From Campylorhamphus procurvoides (taxonomy: Eukaryota; Chordata; Aves; Passeriformes; Dendrocolaptidae), in the NCBI GenBank assembly GCA_013396655.1, contig WBMV01009196.1, positions 124,001 to 188,000 of the forward strand: a stretch of DNA of 64,000 nucleotides, read 5' to 3'. Both the position numbers and the translations under genes were made by a program. Numbering within the stretch: position 1 is the first letter of the stretch; every line of letters begins with the position of its first letter. The notes beneath the pieces are model-generated. The model saw nothing but the letters and a program-made list of their open reading frames with translations, ran no database searches and was not told the origin of the DNA. Positions 48,901-63,346 of this stretch are shown here, piece after piece.

Positions 48901-51900
48901 TTCCTATCTTTGAAAGCCCATTTATTCCACTGGGTACAGGTACTACTCCCTCCCCTATTCCTTGTATCCTCTGTTTCTGATGAACAATAGTTCATATAAC
49001 ATTCGGAGTTCAGTCTGAGAAAAGGAAAAAATAATTTTGTCCAAAATTGATACTGACTTAAAACCAAAATCAAATAAAAGGCATCTACACTGTGATTCTT
49101 ACTCAAATAAAAAAGACTTTTATATTTTTACAGTTATCTTTCACATATTAAATATATAATAAAAGATCAGATTAAGCATTGTAGGTATCTTAAGGCAAGA
49201 AAGACTTTTTTTTTCTGATACTGTCCATGACTTAGCTCTTGTTTTCATTCCTGAGGTATATCATGGGTCATGGATCCAAAAGTTGTTTTCCCAATCTACT
49301 ACTATTACCAGTAGATTATGAAAGCTCATATAGAAAGTAAAGAATGTGTGATACACATAGTGTACTCCTACTACATATGTATCTTATCAGCTAAGCATAT
49401 ACTGGTATATTTCCTGGTATATACAATTAAAAGTTAACTTTATTATGACAGGAAAATAAACCCAGTAAACCTTTTTCTCCACCTACATATGAGCATACTT
49501 TACTTTCTGTCTGTGAAAATATAGGCAACAGGAAAAGGTAGCATTTTAATATCTCATATTTGTCATACTTGAATAGCAGAAATACTGCTTTCCTCTCTCC
49601 TACTAATGATGGATCAGTCACCCATTTCATGAGTATAAAAATCCCAGGAAATTCAATATGTTCTTTGTAATAATAGATCTGCCAGTCTTTTTAAAAACAA
49701 GCTACCTTATCTCTTCATCCATGCATTCACCCATCCGAGTTTCTATTACTCTTTATTTCTTAGTTTCTGTATTTTGTGTCACTTTCAAAAGAATGGAAAA
49801 TACAAAAGAATAAATTTGTTCTGTTTACAAAATGCCTTTAGGAAAACCTTCTACTAGAATTTCATCTCAAGTGTAGGTAAGAATCTACAAAACTTAGTCA
49901 GAAGTTCATAGGCATTAGAATGCTTGTTATTGATGAGTCTTGGAGTCAGATTCAGCTAATGCTGAGTGATCTTTACTTGTGGGAATGAGCTTCTTCAATT
50001 ATTTGTCTTTCCCAGTAAACAGGTAGTTTCATGAGCAAGTGGTGCATTATCTGTCTTTGAAAATACACTCTGACAATGTTGAAACAATATGGTGATCTCA
50101 GGCCCTGTAAATCACAGTGCTAACATGCTAAACTCACTGATTAGCCTAGGACTGGTGTAGGATGTAAAGCAATCTGGCAGTTGAATTGAAAAGTAACTGG
50201 TAGGGACTGAGCAGACAGAGAAATTTTGGCTTTGGTTACTTGTTTTATTACCAGTAGGCATGATATTGCCACCTTGTCCCAGAGTTTGCTTTATCCTGGT
50301 GTGAGAATAGTCAAGCAACTTTTTAGCCTCATTTGAGGAGTGCTGGAGGGATGGATAAATCATAATAAAAACATTGCTCACACAGTTTCAGAGAACATCA
50401 GAACTGCTGTTAAAAAAGCCTGTTTCCTGTAGTCAATATATTTTGCTTGGTAGATGTTCTAACACAGCAGTGTAAATCATCACATTTTCCTTTGGGCAAA
50501 TACTATCAGGAAACCAAAATTTAAGTGGAAGGAGGTGTTCACTTTTTGAAACAGATGTCCTTGTTTGTGGTGGGTGATCTGCTAGTATGTCTCAACTCCT
50601 AGCATGGAAATTTGAAAATTAACAAAAGCATTCTATATGCACAAATAAGTTCCATGGGCATTTATCTAGTTAGCTTTAAAAAGCCAAAATTTACACGTAC
50701 TCACAATTCTAATGGGGATGTATGGTAGAAAATTGACACAAAGTGGCAAAAGGAAATGGAATGGCATCTATACTTCCCAGAGCTAAATAACTGTAGACCA
50801 AAACACAAAACAAGAAAAGGCAAAAGAAGACAGGACTGTAATTGTAAAAAGCCTTTTAGAGACTTTTCTTGATTACATGGAAGTTGGAAGCACAGGAGAT
50901 TTCACCAGAAACTATTTTTAAGAGATTTCTAGTATGACTGCCCAAATCCAAGATGTATGGCTAAGATTCTACACACCAGAGGGTTTTCCTGTCTTGTGGT
51001 TTATATGACTAGGTATTCTAGAAGTCTGCAAAGGATACACACCAACCACAGGGATGAATCACAAAGAGGAAATTAATTCATCATTAAAGAAGATGAATTC
51101 ACTTGAGACATCTTAGCAATTGAGACCAGTTAAAGTGTGTCAGTGTTGCCAAAGAGGAAATATACAAGAAGTAGGCATGGGAATAACGCCCATATTTTGC
51201 TGGCTCTAGAAACTTTTTACAGAAGAGTTATACTTCTCTGTTAAGCATTTCAGATGTCAGTTGGGAATGACAATAATACTATAAACTTTTCCTCATCACT
51301 GAAAGGTAAAATCCACACAGAATTAATATCTGGAAATCCCACGACTTTTTAACAGCACTTTCTATTTTTAATTTGAAATTAATTTTGTGCAATTGCTGCA
51401 GAATGAAGGACCCAAGATAGATAGACTATAAGAGCTTTCATTAGTGTGCAATGAAGATGAAGTTCAACATTAGTCTCCAGCACTAAGCGGCATCATTCTT
51501 GGGGTTTTTTTGTTCACAAAAGCTGTGAGGTATACATCCCTGATTATGCCCTGAAGCATCTTAAAGAATTATACTCCCTGAAGCATTACAGCATACAAAT
51601 CTTACAAGATTAATATATGTTCTATGGAAAGCAAGATCCCTCATACCTCCACTCACAAGGAGAGAGCATAATTTTGCCATTCGCTACGCTCCAAAATGCA
51701 GCAAACACTGAAATATTTGATGTAAGAAAAAAAAAAAAGAAAGATTTGGCAACGTTGACACAAACTATTTTAAGTTAAGCAAAACACTGTACTGTTCCCA
51801 AATGGAAACATGGCTTTAGGTTAGTCAGCTAATCGCTGCTAAATTTCGGTGAATGTGAATGGAGATGAGAGATTGTGACCGAGAATGGAAAGTGAAGTTG

Positions 51901-52057
51901 GAGAGGATGTTAGGATCACCAGTTAGGAAAAGGCTGACTGGGTCCACAACTCTCATGACTGTAAAAAAACTTTATTTTGTTTTGGTTTTTAACTTAATTT
52001 TCAGTTTAAATTTATTCATAACTAGCTTATACCCATTTGATCTTGGGTAAACTTCAT

Positions 52058-52092
52058 CTATTAATTTAAATTAATTTTAATTAATTTTTATT
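52058..52092. repeat. AT-only self-complementary stretch
   Basis: TTAATTTAAATTAATTTTAA-type sequence with internal dyads. It could be a DNA-unwinding or matrix-attachment type element, but that is speculative. Confidence 0.4.
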
Positions 52093-53398
52093 TCTTTCTA
52101 GGCCAGCTGTTTGTGGTGTTATATGTAACACAAGAACAATTTCCACCTAACTGTGTATGGCTTTCCATTTTATGACATATAGCAAAACATTTTTCCTCAT
52201 CTGATGGTAGCCCATCTCTAAATCTGCCCTATTCTTGAACACAGGAGAGTGAGATGAAAAAGGACAGCAAGATTTTTTTCTTCCTTTATATCTCAATGGT
52301 TTTGACCTCCACCCAAGGCTCTTAGGGCTCACCCAGCATAGCAGAGAAAATATTTTGCACAATTTAGTGGTATGCTTTTTTACTACTTATTAATGCTCCC
52401 TAAAACTGATACAGGCCCTGAGCTGAACTCACTGCAGCAGAGCAATTTCAAACTGATCTCAAATACTGGGGCTTAGAGACACAGTGGAACTGTATGGGAT
52501 TTTCAGTAAGGCTGAGTGTGACCAACAGAAATTATATAGTCAGCTTTATATCTTCTGGCTAGCACACAAAAAGAATAACCCTGTTGGCATTTTCATTGTC
52601 TAATAGCTAGTATTTTCTACCCTATTTTGTTGAGTCAACACTCAGACTGGAATGATTACTCCAGATTGTCAACAAGTTACTTTAAATGCTTTTAGAAAAA
52701 CTACGTTCTTATTACTTCCTGGTGTGTGGGTTCACAATAGAGTAACTTTTATGTGAACAAGTGTAGCCTATATTTGATGGTAAACCAAAGAGAGCCAGGC
52801 TTCATATTCTTGTGTTTAGATTTTCTTTGGTCCCCAAGATGACCAGCTAACAGAAGAGCCTCTGAATTATCCTGCAGTAATTTCCATCACTATGGCATTT
52901 TCATGTCCAGCATTAGGTCAAGAAAGGCCTGGAAGAGCTTAAAAAGAAAAGAGATATCTGTGTGTTCCAACTGTCTGCTTCTCAGTAGTATGTAGCCTAG
53001 CAAACAACATAGCACAGTGCTTTAACATAAAAAAGCATCTTAAACTTCTTTGTTTTGACATAAGAATATTTCTAGATATGTGAAAACCAGGCTTCACAGC
53101 ATGAATATTTTGGTGCTCTGTCAGTGCTTCTGTGAAGCACTTCACACTTCACAGTGTGAAGAATATATTTAAGAAAGGACCTGTGGCTTGAGGTTTGAGC
53201 AAACCTTCATCCTGGTCATCCTCTGCACAGAGAAATACAAAAAACCACTGCCCTGCTGCTGCCTGCAGGCAGTGACTTTTCAGGTACTTAAATATCTCAT
53301 ATTCACAGAAAGTAACTGGATTTGTCTGGGTGGTAACACTCAGTTTCCATAGAGAAGTTACCAGAGAATGACAAATTTTTTTTTTTTTTCAATTGCAG

Positions 53399-53468
53399 TG
53401 AAGATGAACTTAAACTTTTACATAAACCTGGAGTGAGAGAACAGACTGGTTCATATTTATTCCTATGA
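53399..53468 (+). other. Weak candidate terminal exon
   Basis: A run of about 14 T followed by CAATTGCAG at 53390-53398 makes a good acceptor. One frame after it is open for 22 codons to TGA at 53466-53468, starting EDELKLLHKPGVREQ. No partner exon in phase, polyadenylation signal or family match was found. T runs ending in CAG occur by chance at this frequency, so I treat it as unproven. Confidence 0.13.
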
Positions 53469-56400
53469 CAAGGAGAAATCCACAGTCAGACTGAGGAAGT
53501 CCACAAATGCACACACATAGAGGGCAGTTAGACTGGTCCTGGTAGAAAATAGATGTAACAAGAGCAAAGTTGCACTCCAGCTATTCTTCACCTCTTCTTT
53601 GATCATGGACTTCTACATTAGGGTCCAAAGCATATCTGAGTTTTGCTTGGACAGCAGAGGATTCTTTACAGAAAAAGCTATCACCACTGAGGACAATGTG
53701 GAGGAAATAGCAATTGGAGAGGTCACTTATTACAGAACACTCCAAAAGTACGTTTTGCATTGACTTGTAGCCAAACCAATGATATAGAACTTCAAGGATT
53801 GTGGAAAAAGAAACTATTATTTCCTATTTCATTTGACTGTAATTTCATTGTGAGAATTTCTATGGCCAAATATACCCCTGTAAAAAAGGTTAGTCCAGGC
53901 TTCAGTGAGACAGGTGTACTGCATATACAGTTGGGCACTTCCACACCTGCTTACAATGATTCTGTTGAAGAATTTTAAATATTAAGCAAGGCTGTATAGT
54001 ACATTGATAATTTTCCTCTAACTGTCAATACACAAACACATGCAGAAAAGGCAGAAAACTACTTTCTTCATAAAAACCCCATGAAATTAATAATTAATAT
54101 TTCCTATTGCTGTTATTGATGTTAATATATGTAAATAATCAAAGTCCCTTAATTTAAAAAAAAAAAAACCTACCCAAAAGCAAATGTGCTTAATCTTCAT
54201 CAACAGAAATTCTCACTTTTTTTCTCCTTTGATAAGATTGAAGGATATGGGAGTATGAACAGAGACCGAAGAGACACAGTAATTCTAAAAATGTTTTGTA
54301 GCTTTATTTATCTCTCCATTATCTCTGCATTCAATGGAAGAATGCATTGAACACCCTCAACTATATTACCTTTGGAAACACATCTATTGAGATTTTTTTG
54401 GCCACACAGAGCCCAAGCTCCCAGGGTAGGCAGTTCTGTCAATTGTGCTGCTGCTCTGTCCCTCTGTTGAGGGACAGCTTATGACATACCTTGTCCTGAA
54501 GGACAACATGGAAGAGATGGTATGGGGAAAGGCTGGATCAGTGTACAGCTGCTTTGCTCTGATCTGCAGAACCAGCATGCTGAGACAGATGGATGAGGGA
54601 AGAAGTGAAAATAAAAGCTCCATAAAAGTGGCGGGCTGGCAGGGAAGGAGTATGTGATACAGTCTTTATAATGGGCCAGCACAGCTTCACAATAAGCAGG
54701 GATGGAACGCTAAACAAAGCACCTTTTTAATTATTTCTTCTTTTTCCCCAAACATTTTAAGAGACAGAAAGAATTCCAGGCTTTAACAATGATCTTTGAA
54801 AACACCTTGCTTTTCATCAGAGTGTGTCACAGCCTTCCCATACCCTTTGCTGTGCAAATAAACTTTGTAAGGGAATGTTCTTTACATTCCCTCTTGAGCA
54901 TGTATAGAAAAGATTGCTCTGGCACAGCCCCCTCTCTGTTGACAACAGTGTTTCCTGTTATTGTGAAGGAGTCACAGGCCTGCCTCCAGTCCAGATCTGG
55001 GGAGCGCCGGTGTCACAGATGTTTTTTCAGGTGTAAAATTCCTGTTGGCCACACAGGCCGTTCACACAGGATAAAACGGGTGTCTTCAGCTTGGCTCAGT
55101 GTGCCTGTTTGTTCACTGCTGTGCTGAACCAGCTCCTCTCCTTGCAGCAGTGTTGAAAGTAGGGAATGTGGAAGGGACTTTAAAACCCTTCCTGTTGCAC
55201 ATAGGAAATGTTCTGAAAACCTGAGATTTCACTTTTTGTGCTTATTGAGGGCCAGCTAGGGCAGGGGGAGAATGGGGAATTGTGAGTTCAAGGACTGCAT
55301 AATAGGAAAGGCTTGCTTTTTTCTGAAAGAATGTGGCTGAACTTTCTCCCTGAAGAAGATTTATCCTGTTATGATTTCAAGGACCCTTAAAAAAGCCAGC
55401 ATCAGAGAGCCACCCACGCATGATAGCAGAATAGCAGCTGCATAACAACACTAACATGGTTAATGACTGCAAATACAGTGTAGTATTATGAGAAGGTCAC
55501 TGTGAGAGGGTATCCTTCTGTGCTAACGCTTATGCAGGTGCTGTGGGTGTATCCATAATAGTATCATATCACTGATGGCAGGGAATTATTAGATACCAAC
55601 CTTTCCTGTATCAACCTGGAGAGAACTCTGCATTCCATAAACTTATTTAACCCTGACATAAGTGGTTTTACAGTGCAGTAGCTACTTCACTGAGTTGAAA
55701 ACTCATCTCACTGTCACTTTGATGTACTGTCAAAAGTGTGCTTTTCTTTTTCTTTCCATTACAAAATCATTCTTACTTTGTAAACACTTTGTATTAGATA
55801 GGTAAGAATCCTCTTCCTTCTTAAAATGATTACTTTGATGAAATGTGGACTTGATTGATATTATTTTTCCAGTAAAATGTGAAAAGGAAAACTGTGGTCT
55901 TCTGTAAAAGTGAAAAACCATGACTGAACTGTGTTTGTTTTAAAACAAAGCTGCAAGGCCTGGGACCTACTATTGCAATGAGGGCAGTCTAAGAGTTTGA
56001 ATGATCCATTTCTTCATTCTTTCACTCAATTGTTTTTTCACAATGGTTCTTCTGTTTTTTTTCTTCATTCCTGAAGCTGACAGGACAGTCAATACTTTGT
56101 ATTAAAAACCAGTTTTTAAATATTGTACATGGGAAAATAAATTGTTATTTAGCATATTTCTAAAATGTCATCAACGCTTCTCTGCTATTCAACACACTTG
56201 CATCATTCTTTGGTGAATTCATATGAGCAGAGGTTTCAGATCAGTGACCAAACCCAGAAAAATAGTGCTGAAGAGAGTTATAGTATTTTCCAGTATTGCC
56301 TATGTAATATTTACCAGGGAATTTGAACTTATTCTGAGAAATCCTATAGCTGTGGAAAAGAGGTAATGATGACAGTATAACCATGCTTTTACTTCCTACC

Positions 56401-59254
56401 CCGACCTTCCCTCCCCGAGAAAAGACAACACAGAATTAGCAAAGTCCTGGGTTCTCCATCTACTGCTTCAGGAAAGTCACCAGTATGCTATTCAAATACA
56501 GTAATTCTGAGCTCACACCTATACACACATAGATGCATACAAATATATGGGGATTTGTGTATACTTATTTATGAACACATATCACTAATAGGAGACTTTT
56601 TTCTACTCCAGTGAAGAGACTAGATCCAATTGGGTTGATCACATAATAAAACACTTTATGCATCATCTTTCTTGCAAACATATAATGAAATTCTTCAAAG
56701 CCAGTTTATCTGCACATTCCTGAATAGTGGAACTAAAGTGCTTAGCTTTACAGGAAGCATCTGTGTATGTTGCAGGGCAGGGGTGAAGATGGAAACAATG
56801 GCCAAGTTTCAGGAGAATGATTGAGAGCTGGAAAACTGGGAAGTTCATGCAATGAAAATACACTTTTTTTAGGCAGTTGGAGAGGCTTTGCCTACTGAGC
56901 AGATGACTCCTGGAAGGAATTTGAAGAGAATTAATGGGAATGGCTATTTCAGATGGCAGAAGGAATCAAAATAGAAAGCCAGTTCCTTAGCCCTGGACTG
57001 TCTCCTTTCAAGTCTGAAACATATTTCCTTTCTGTCTTGGATCTTTTGTATGCAGAGCTTTTTATCCTGCTCTGGTAATAACAGCCCATAAGGAATGCTC
57101 CAAGGGGGAAGAAACTGGAGTGAGCTCTGTTTATGACCTCTTCATCACACAGGATGAGGTGGATGGGACTGGCAAACTTTCCAACTATTGAGGATTCATA
57201 TTGTTGGGATACTTCCTCAGCCTACACCAACTTACCTCCCAAACTCCCTGCCTGCTCTCTTGCAGCAGTATTCTACCTGCTAGGGGATCCTCCAGCTTTC
57301 AAACAGCCCTAGCTGAGTCTTCAGTATTAGCAACAGGAAGGACATGTAACAAGTCTAAGATGATAGATTCAGAAGTAGGTCAAGAGTGGATCTTCAACAC
57401 TGAAAAATTGACATTATTTGTATTTTGGGCGCTAATAGACATATTCACATGATAAATATCAGAGAAAGTGGCTTGATTTGACAAAAGTCGTTATGTAGAG
57501 CTGAATAAAAATTAAATTATAGAAGTTTGTATTTCAGATTTTTTCATTACTCTTGCTAGCAATAGGCAAAATTGCATACACAGTGTATGTTCAATAGATG
57601 TGATTTTGAGAAATTATGAAAATCTCCAGTTTCTACTTGAAAATAATAGATACAGGAAGAGTTTGAGCTATAGATTTTAATAATGCTCTAAGAAGTTTAA
57701 TCCTCATATATAAAACTCAATTTTGGATCACATGGTGGAAATCCTTTTGGTTTTACTCTGACAAAATTCTTATAATGATCTTGCTATTTCCTAATTTTTT
57801 TCTCTCCTTTGAGCTGTGATCTCCCTTGTTTTCTCTTGTCTTTTGTATAATTTTTCTTTAATTTCAATTTATTTTCTGATCCATAGTAATGCATTATCGT
57901 TACTAATTCTTTCAGAGGATATGGGGCATGGTCATTCTATCTGTAGAAAAAAAAAAAACAAAACACCCCATCCCTTCATTATACAGGTAAAAAGGGGCAT
58001 TTTCTATTTTCATAAATAGGAATTCTGACATTAATAGGATTTTTTAGGATTTCAGAATCACCAGAAATCAACATTTATAATTAAGAACTTAAATACACAA
58101 ACAGATCTCAGCATTGATCATCAGTGGTCTTCATATATTGTTGTGGGTCAAAAATTAAAGAAAAAATAAGGAAAACTGAGCGAAGTCTGTATAGGGGCCT
58201 TTGATCTGCTGTGCTTCCTTGTGTGCTGGGTTAGGTGTTCAGGAATGCAGGTAGTAGCTGAGACATTCTTTCACTATCAGAGGTGGTGCCCAGCTATGGT
58301 ATGGCAGGGTATATGCTTGAAATGATCAAGCACTGACTTTCTTGGTGCTTAATAAGTCATGGAACTTGGGAATGATAAACTGAATTTCCAGTTATCTATT
58401 CAAAAACAGATGGTCACATTTCAAAACACTTAATTGCCAGCATGCTAACTTGAAAGGTCACACAGTGCTCTCAGCTGAAGTTTTCTATTGTTTGGGATTT
58501 CTGCTTACAGGCTGAGTGCAATATCCTGCACATTTTTCTAGCCTGTAGTGATACTAGTCACTTTAATCTGACATAAGTATGGCCTGCCACCCCCAATTGA
58601 GTGTTCTCCTTCCTTCTTTGGGTAGGCACGAGCATTTGTGCAGCTGCACGGTGATCTGACTCACCCTACAAATGCTGATTCTGATACAGTTTATGGTGAT
58701 GGGAATAGGCAAGCTGGGGGAACACAGAACCATCCTTTCTGGCAGCATTAAAGTAAAATCATCTTAAGCTTCATGGATGAATTTGAAATATTCTGTAGCT
58801 CCTCATGCTTTTATTGTATTCCTGCCAAGTGTAATTAAATCTGTAGAAGAAATTTCACAGCATGCAATGCTAAATCAGACAAACCAAACTGTGACATACT
58901 TAACAAAACTATACCTGAGTCTCATGGCAAAGGTTTCTTACACTAGCAAATAATCACATGCTAAACAGAAGAATTTGGAGAAGCTTCAAGTTTATTGTTT
59001 TCCTTGGTTTCCTTGCCAAGGCAGCAAGGCAAGTAATTAACTGTTCAGTCACATCTAGAACAAAGTGGTAAGCAAGAAAGAATAATAAAGGGTAATAAAT
59101 CTGTTTCTATGTCCTGTCTGCAGCCTACCACATTTCTAATATCTTAAAATATAGATTTATACTGTAACATAGAAGTAAGAGATACAAAGATTGTTTTTTC
59201 TCTATTGCATCAATTTTTACCTTTTCAGATTCAGCTAGATAATTCCCTTCATTT

Positions 59255-59334
59255 TTGTGGGAGTTTTGTGGTTTTTTGCCTGTTTGGTTAGTTGGTAGCA
59301 TTTTTGTTTGCTTGTTTTTTTGTTTGGTTGGTTT
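59255..59334. repeat. T/G-rich low-complexity tract
   Basis: TTTG, GTTGG and T-run mixture of the same class as earlier tracts. Confidence 0.75.
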
Positions 59335-59340
59335 TCATAG

Positions 59341-59370
59341 TTTTGTTTTATTTTATTTTATTTTATTTAT
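59341..59370. repeat. (TTTTA)n microsatellite
   Basis: About five tandem TTTTA pentamers following TTTTG. Confidence 0.85.
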
Positions 59371-62300
59371 AACTACCGCATCATTCTTTATCACTTGAAA
59401 TTTCAGTTGTCTCCAAAAGGTGCCAGTTTTCACCATTAGCTAGCTTTTCTGTCTTTTCGATTAATGATGGTTCAGGCACACAAAAGGGAAGGGTCTCCTG
59501 AAGAAATTAAACTTCAGTTTCTGAGTCTGTCTTTACCAGCCTTTTGTGCATCCTCTCCGAGGGACATGCACACACAGATTGTGCAACAAAAGGTATTTAA
59601 ATTGTAACCTCTGAAGAATTAACTCTCAGACTGTGATCAAAAAGAATTAGCTCATTTCAAGTTAAGGGCATTTTTCTTGAATGGTCAGTAACATCACTTT
59701 TCCTCCTTCACATCCCGACTTGATAGATCCTTTTTAGTAGGTCCTGTTATAGACACTCAGGTGGTAGTGAATACCACAAGTATCTGTGGCAATGCAAATC
59801 ACTTCAATTTTCTCCTGGCTTTTCTTTCTTTCTTTGTTTTTTCTTTTTTTTTTTAAGTTTGTTTTTGTTTTTTAACCACCACTTCTGATAACAAACAGAG
59901 TATTGATTTCTTCTGGTTGAGATAGTATTGCCTGTAATTGGCAGTGTTAGAGCAATTATTTAGACGTGTTGAGCACTGTTGCAATGTTACTTGTTCCCTC
60001 TCACAAAAAGCAGTGCAATGGCCCCTATCGCATTTCCAGAGAGTAAGAACTTCATGCTGCCATGCACAAGTCATCTCAAGCTTTGAAGCACTCTGCAGCT
60101 CAAGGTTTCTGCTCCTCTCTGTGCTCTGTGACAACACACATGAAAGTGGCCTGTTTTTTTTTGCAGCTACTGGACTTTCCTGAGGTGTCTGCCTGAAGTA
60201 GATTTGTTTGTGTCTGTGTGCACACGTAGGTGATACAGCCTGAACCAGATGGCGCCTAAGAAGCTGCTGAAGAGAGTGGAGAAATCCATTTCCCCCCTTT
60301 TTCTCCCCAAGCAAACCTCAGAATCTTTGGAATGAACTCAATGGGATGATATTTCTTCACAAAGTGGGTTAGATCTCAGAAATGGGTCATTTTGTTCTTG
60401 CTCCAAAAGAAGATGCATAGTGATCTGAGTAAAACCACAAAGCTCTCTGAGTTCTAGCATCTCCCCAACTATTTCAAGGAGTACTTCTGTTTTCTGATGA
60501 TCCCCATATTTGTCCTGTGAATCTTGTATCTCATAACTGTTGATTTTTCCTTTCTTGTATTTTTCATTGAAATTATTTTTAAATGCCTTAAAAATTGCTG
60601 AAAGCATAAATACATATTTTAGATCCCTTTAGAACTCAAGCCCTGTCATTATTTATCTTGTAGTACACCTGAGTGTTTTTTCTGACCAATACTTTTCTAA
60701 CCATCTTGTCTGCAGGGTTAAAAGAGATTTGCTCTCTTGAAGAGCTGTCATTTTGCATAAATTCTATGGTAATAGCTTTTTTTTATACAGTGACTTTTGT
60801 GCTGTTCAAACAAACAAGTTTGACAGTCTTTTTTTTCAGGTGGTTAAGAAATACCTCTCAAGGCTGAAGTCTGAAGGCAGCTGTAGTTGAGTAAGGATCT
60901 TGATTAACTTCCTTTGTTTTCTTAGTTTGAACAATACATTCTCCTATCCCATTTGGGTTTGGCAATGCCTGGGGTTTTAAACTACTATAGAATGGAGTAT
61001 TATTATCTTAGAAAACACCAGGAGCATGATTACCTCTTGTGGAATTATACATATTTACATATGGCAAATGAAAAATGGAATTTTAATTTAAATGAGTAGA
61101 GAATGATGGTGTATAATTGTAGTATCTTCCAAGCTGCGCAGTTTTCACAATTGTAATGTCCTGGGGTGCAAAGGAATGGAAAATCATGCTCTTGATTAGG
61201 AATTCTTTGCCTTGTCAAAAGACATTTCAGCTCATAACTTCTTTTTTTGTTTCAATTATGGCATTCTCTAGTTGATGTAATTTAGTGTAGCCTGATTTAA
61301 GTCATAAACTCATACACTTCAGCAGTTATTTCTTGGAAGTTTGCTTGATTTGGTCTGCAGTAAGTCGACAGTACATACAACAAACTGATTGTTGTGGAAA
61401 TATATGATCAAGCTGCCTGTTTATTTCAGATTTTGCAAAGGGAATCCTTTTGCATAGTTTGATATACAGATGTTCTCTCTGAGTAAAGCATTTGTGTCTT
61501 CATATTTGTATCAATATTCTCTAGTTTTATCCAATGTGAAGACATTCAGTGGTAGAGATGTCCCTGTTTAGAGCTAGCAGTATGCTCAGGTTTGTACAAC
61601 ACTCAACAGCAGACAATCACTGCCCTAGAGAGCTTAAAGTCTAAAAATACCTCAGCTAATGCTTCAGCTTTCTTCAGCCTTTAACATTCTCAACATATTC
61701 TTATTGTTTTGTCTCATCCTAATAAATCTCAATTTTGAACTGTTAACCAAAGCAAATCATCTTGGTTACTATCTGAAAATAATCTGATGAAAGGTAACAT
61801 ACTTATTTTTAGATTTGAAAATGCATGTGGGTTCAATCCAGCATTCACTGAAGAGCAAACACAGAATCCTATTTTTATGGACCCCTCTAGGTAACTTTAA
61901 TCTTGCCTACCTGCTCCCAGTAGTGCCAGCAAAGCATTGGCAAGCCCTCTGCTTGCATTACCTGGTTTTCCTCTGGCTGTATAGAACAGTTTAGTTGCAA
62001 CAAACTGCTAGAGCTCTGGTTGCAAATGAGGTCATCTGGGTAAGATATGTCCGTCCACCTGATGCTTTCATGAACATGTGTATTTTGAAGCAATGGAATG
62101 TAGGATGCATGCCTCATTTCAAAGCTGTGATGTGGGTTTTTTTGCCATCAGGACTGTAAGAAGCCAGGTGAGGATGAGTGTGATCTGCTAGTTTAATACA
62201 AGGCAAGGGAAGGACAGCAAGAGATGACATCATGTGCTAATGGCAAAGGGTCTAAAGAAGAAGAAGGAAAAACTAAACTTTAGCAGCAAGGCTCTGCAGT

Positions 62301-63262
62301 CTGCTGATACTGCCTCTTTTTGCTGTGGATATTTTTGTAAGTGTTTCTGCCTCTGTGGTTTCTCCTTTCTAAGAACAACATCAGTCAGCACAGAGCTGTG
62401 GTATCTCAGATTCTTTCTAGGGATTAAGCTGCAGGTTTAATTTTTTGGGCTAGCGTGAGGACCATCTGTTCAGTGTAGTTTACAGGCAGAGTGGAGATGC
62501 ATATGTTCTGAGCATAAAAAACTCACTGTAAGAAGAGAAGGCAGAGAATAGACTTTAACATATTATTAATTTGAGTTTTGTAGTTAATTCTTTGGTGCTT
62601 GAAAAAGAATGATTCTAAAGGATGAAGCCATCATACTTTATTCTGTAGGTGGTGATCTAAGGGAGGACAGTTTCAGGTTGCTTTTCAGAGTGGTTGAACT
62701 GTGTGATGGTTTACAGGGTTGATAAGAGGTGGAGACATTCTCTATCTCAAAACTACTGCTATATTGTGGTGGCTACACTAGGCTTAATGCTTTTGAAAAA
62801 GAGAGCATTTCACTCCATATTCATATCTAAATTTCCCATCTCCTCATCATATGCCTTGTACTGATGCTTCTTCTTCTTGAGCTCCATTCTCATCCCATTA
62901 AGTCACTGTATATTAAAAATTGCTCTTTGCTGTCCTGTCTGGTATGAAAATTATGACAGAAACCACTGCAGAACCCCTGCACACTTTTGTATGTTTCAGA
63001 CTAATCCTTACACCTGTATTACCCCCACGTAGTAGACAAGGGCTACTTCTGTTGCATAAACCAGAGCCACTTGTCCACCTTGACATGTTCAAGGTTAGTA
63101 AACTGGTTATCATGCCTTCTCCTACAATTCAACCTCCATCTCCTCCATCATACATCAGGGATTGTCTTCAGACTGTCTTCACCTTAATTTATTATTCTTA
63201 CTTGTTTTCGAAGATCTGAAGTTGTTTTTCAATTTAAAATTTTATATCTTGTCTCTTTTCAG

Positions 63263-63346
63263 GAAGAGAGAAAGAACAAGACTATCCCAGGGGCTCAAAT
63301 TCAAGAGAAGGCTGAAGAGTTAGAAAGGAAAAAGAAGGAGATATAG
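63263..63346 (+). other. Weak candidate terminal exon, charged helix
   Basis: A T/C-rich acceptor (TTGTCTCTTTTCAG, ending 63262) is followed directly by an open frame of 27 codons and TAG at 63344-63346. The peptide contains AQIQEKAEELERKKKEI, which would form a highly charged alpha helix. Purine-rich DNA is poor in stop codons in such frames, so the open frame alone is weak evidence. No donor, in-phase partner or polyadenylation signal was found nearby, and the family is not recognised. Confidence 0.17.

Larger units (their letters stand above)
41844..53380. other. Long unique AT-rich interval, no gene recognised
   Basis: More than 11 kb with no open frame above 97 codons and no recognised transposon. 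Local structure includes an 18-bp tandem duplication (44509), a 28-bp diverged one (45873), T-rich runs (45062-45120), an A13 run (47719) and a self-complementary AT stretch at 52058-52092. A GC-richer patch at 48100-48540 has no assignable content. Confidence 0.55.
53469..63262. other. Unique DNA, no gene recognised
   Basis: Contains the longest open frame in the window (153 codons, 59853-60314, minus), which has no family motif and overlaps a T-rich run at its 3' end. There are T/G-rich and (TTTTA)n tracts at 59255-59370. No CR1, LTR or RNA gene was recognised. Confidence 0.55.

Noticed and set aside
59853..60314. 153-codon minus-strand open frame, the longest in the window
   Set aside because: No family motif, mixed low-complexity content and a 3' end in a T-rich run. 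A frame of this length is about what chance gives in 64 kb of AT-rich DNA read in six frames.
61826..61842. GGTTCAATCC resembling a tRNA B box
   Set aside because: No A box, acceptor stem or cloverleaf could be built around it.
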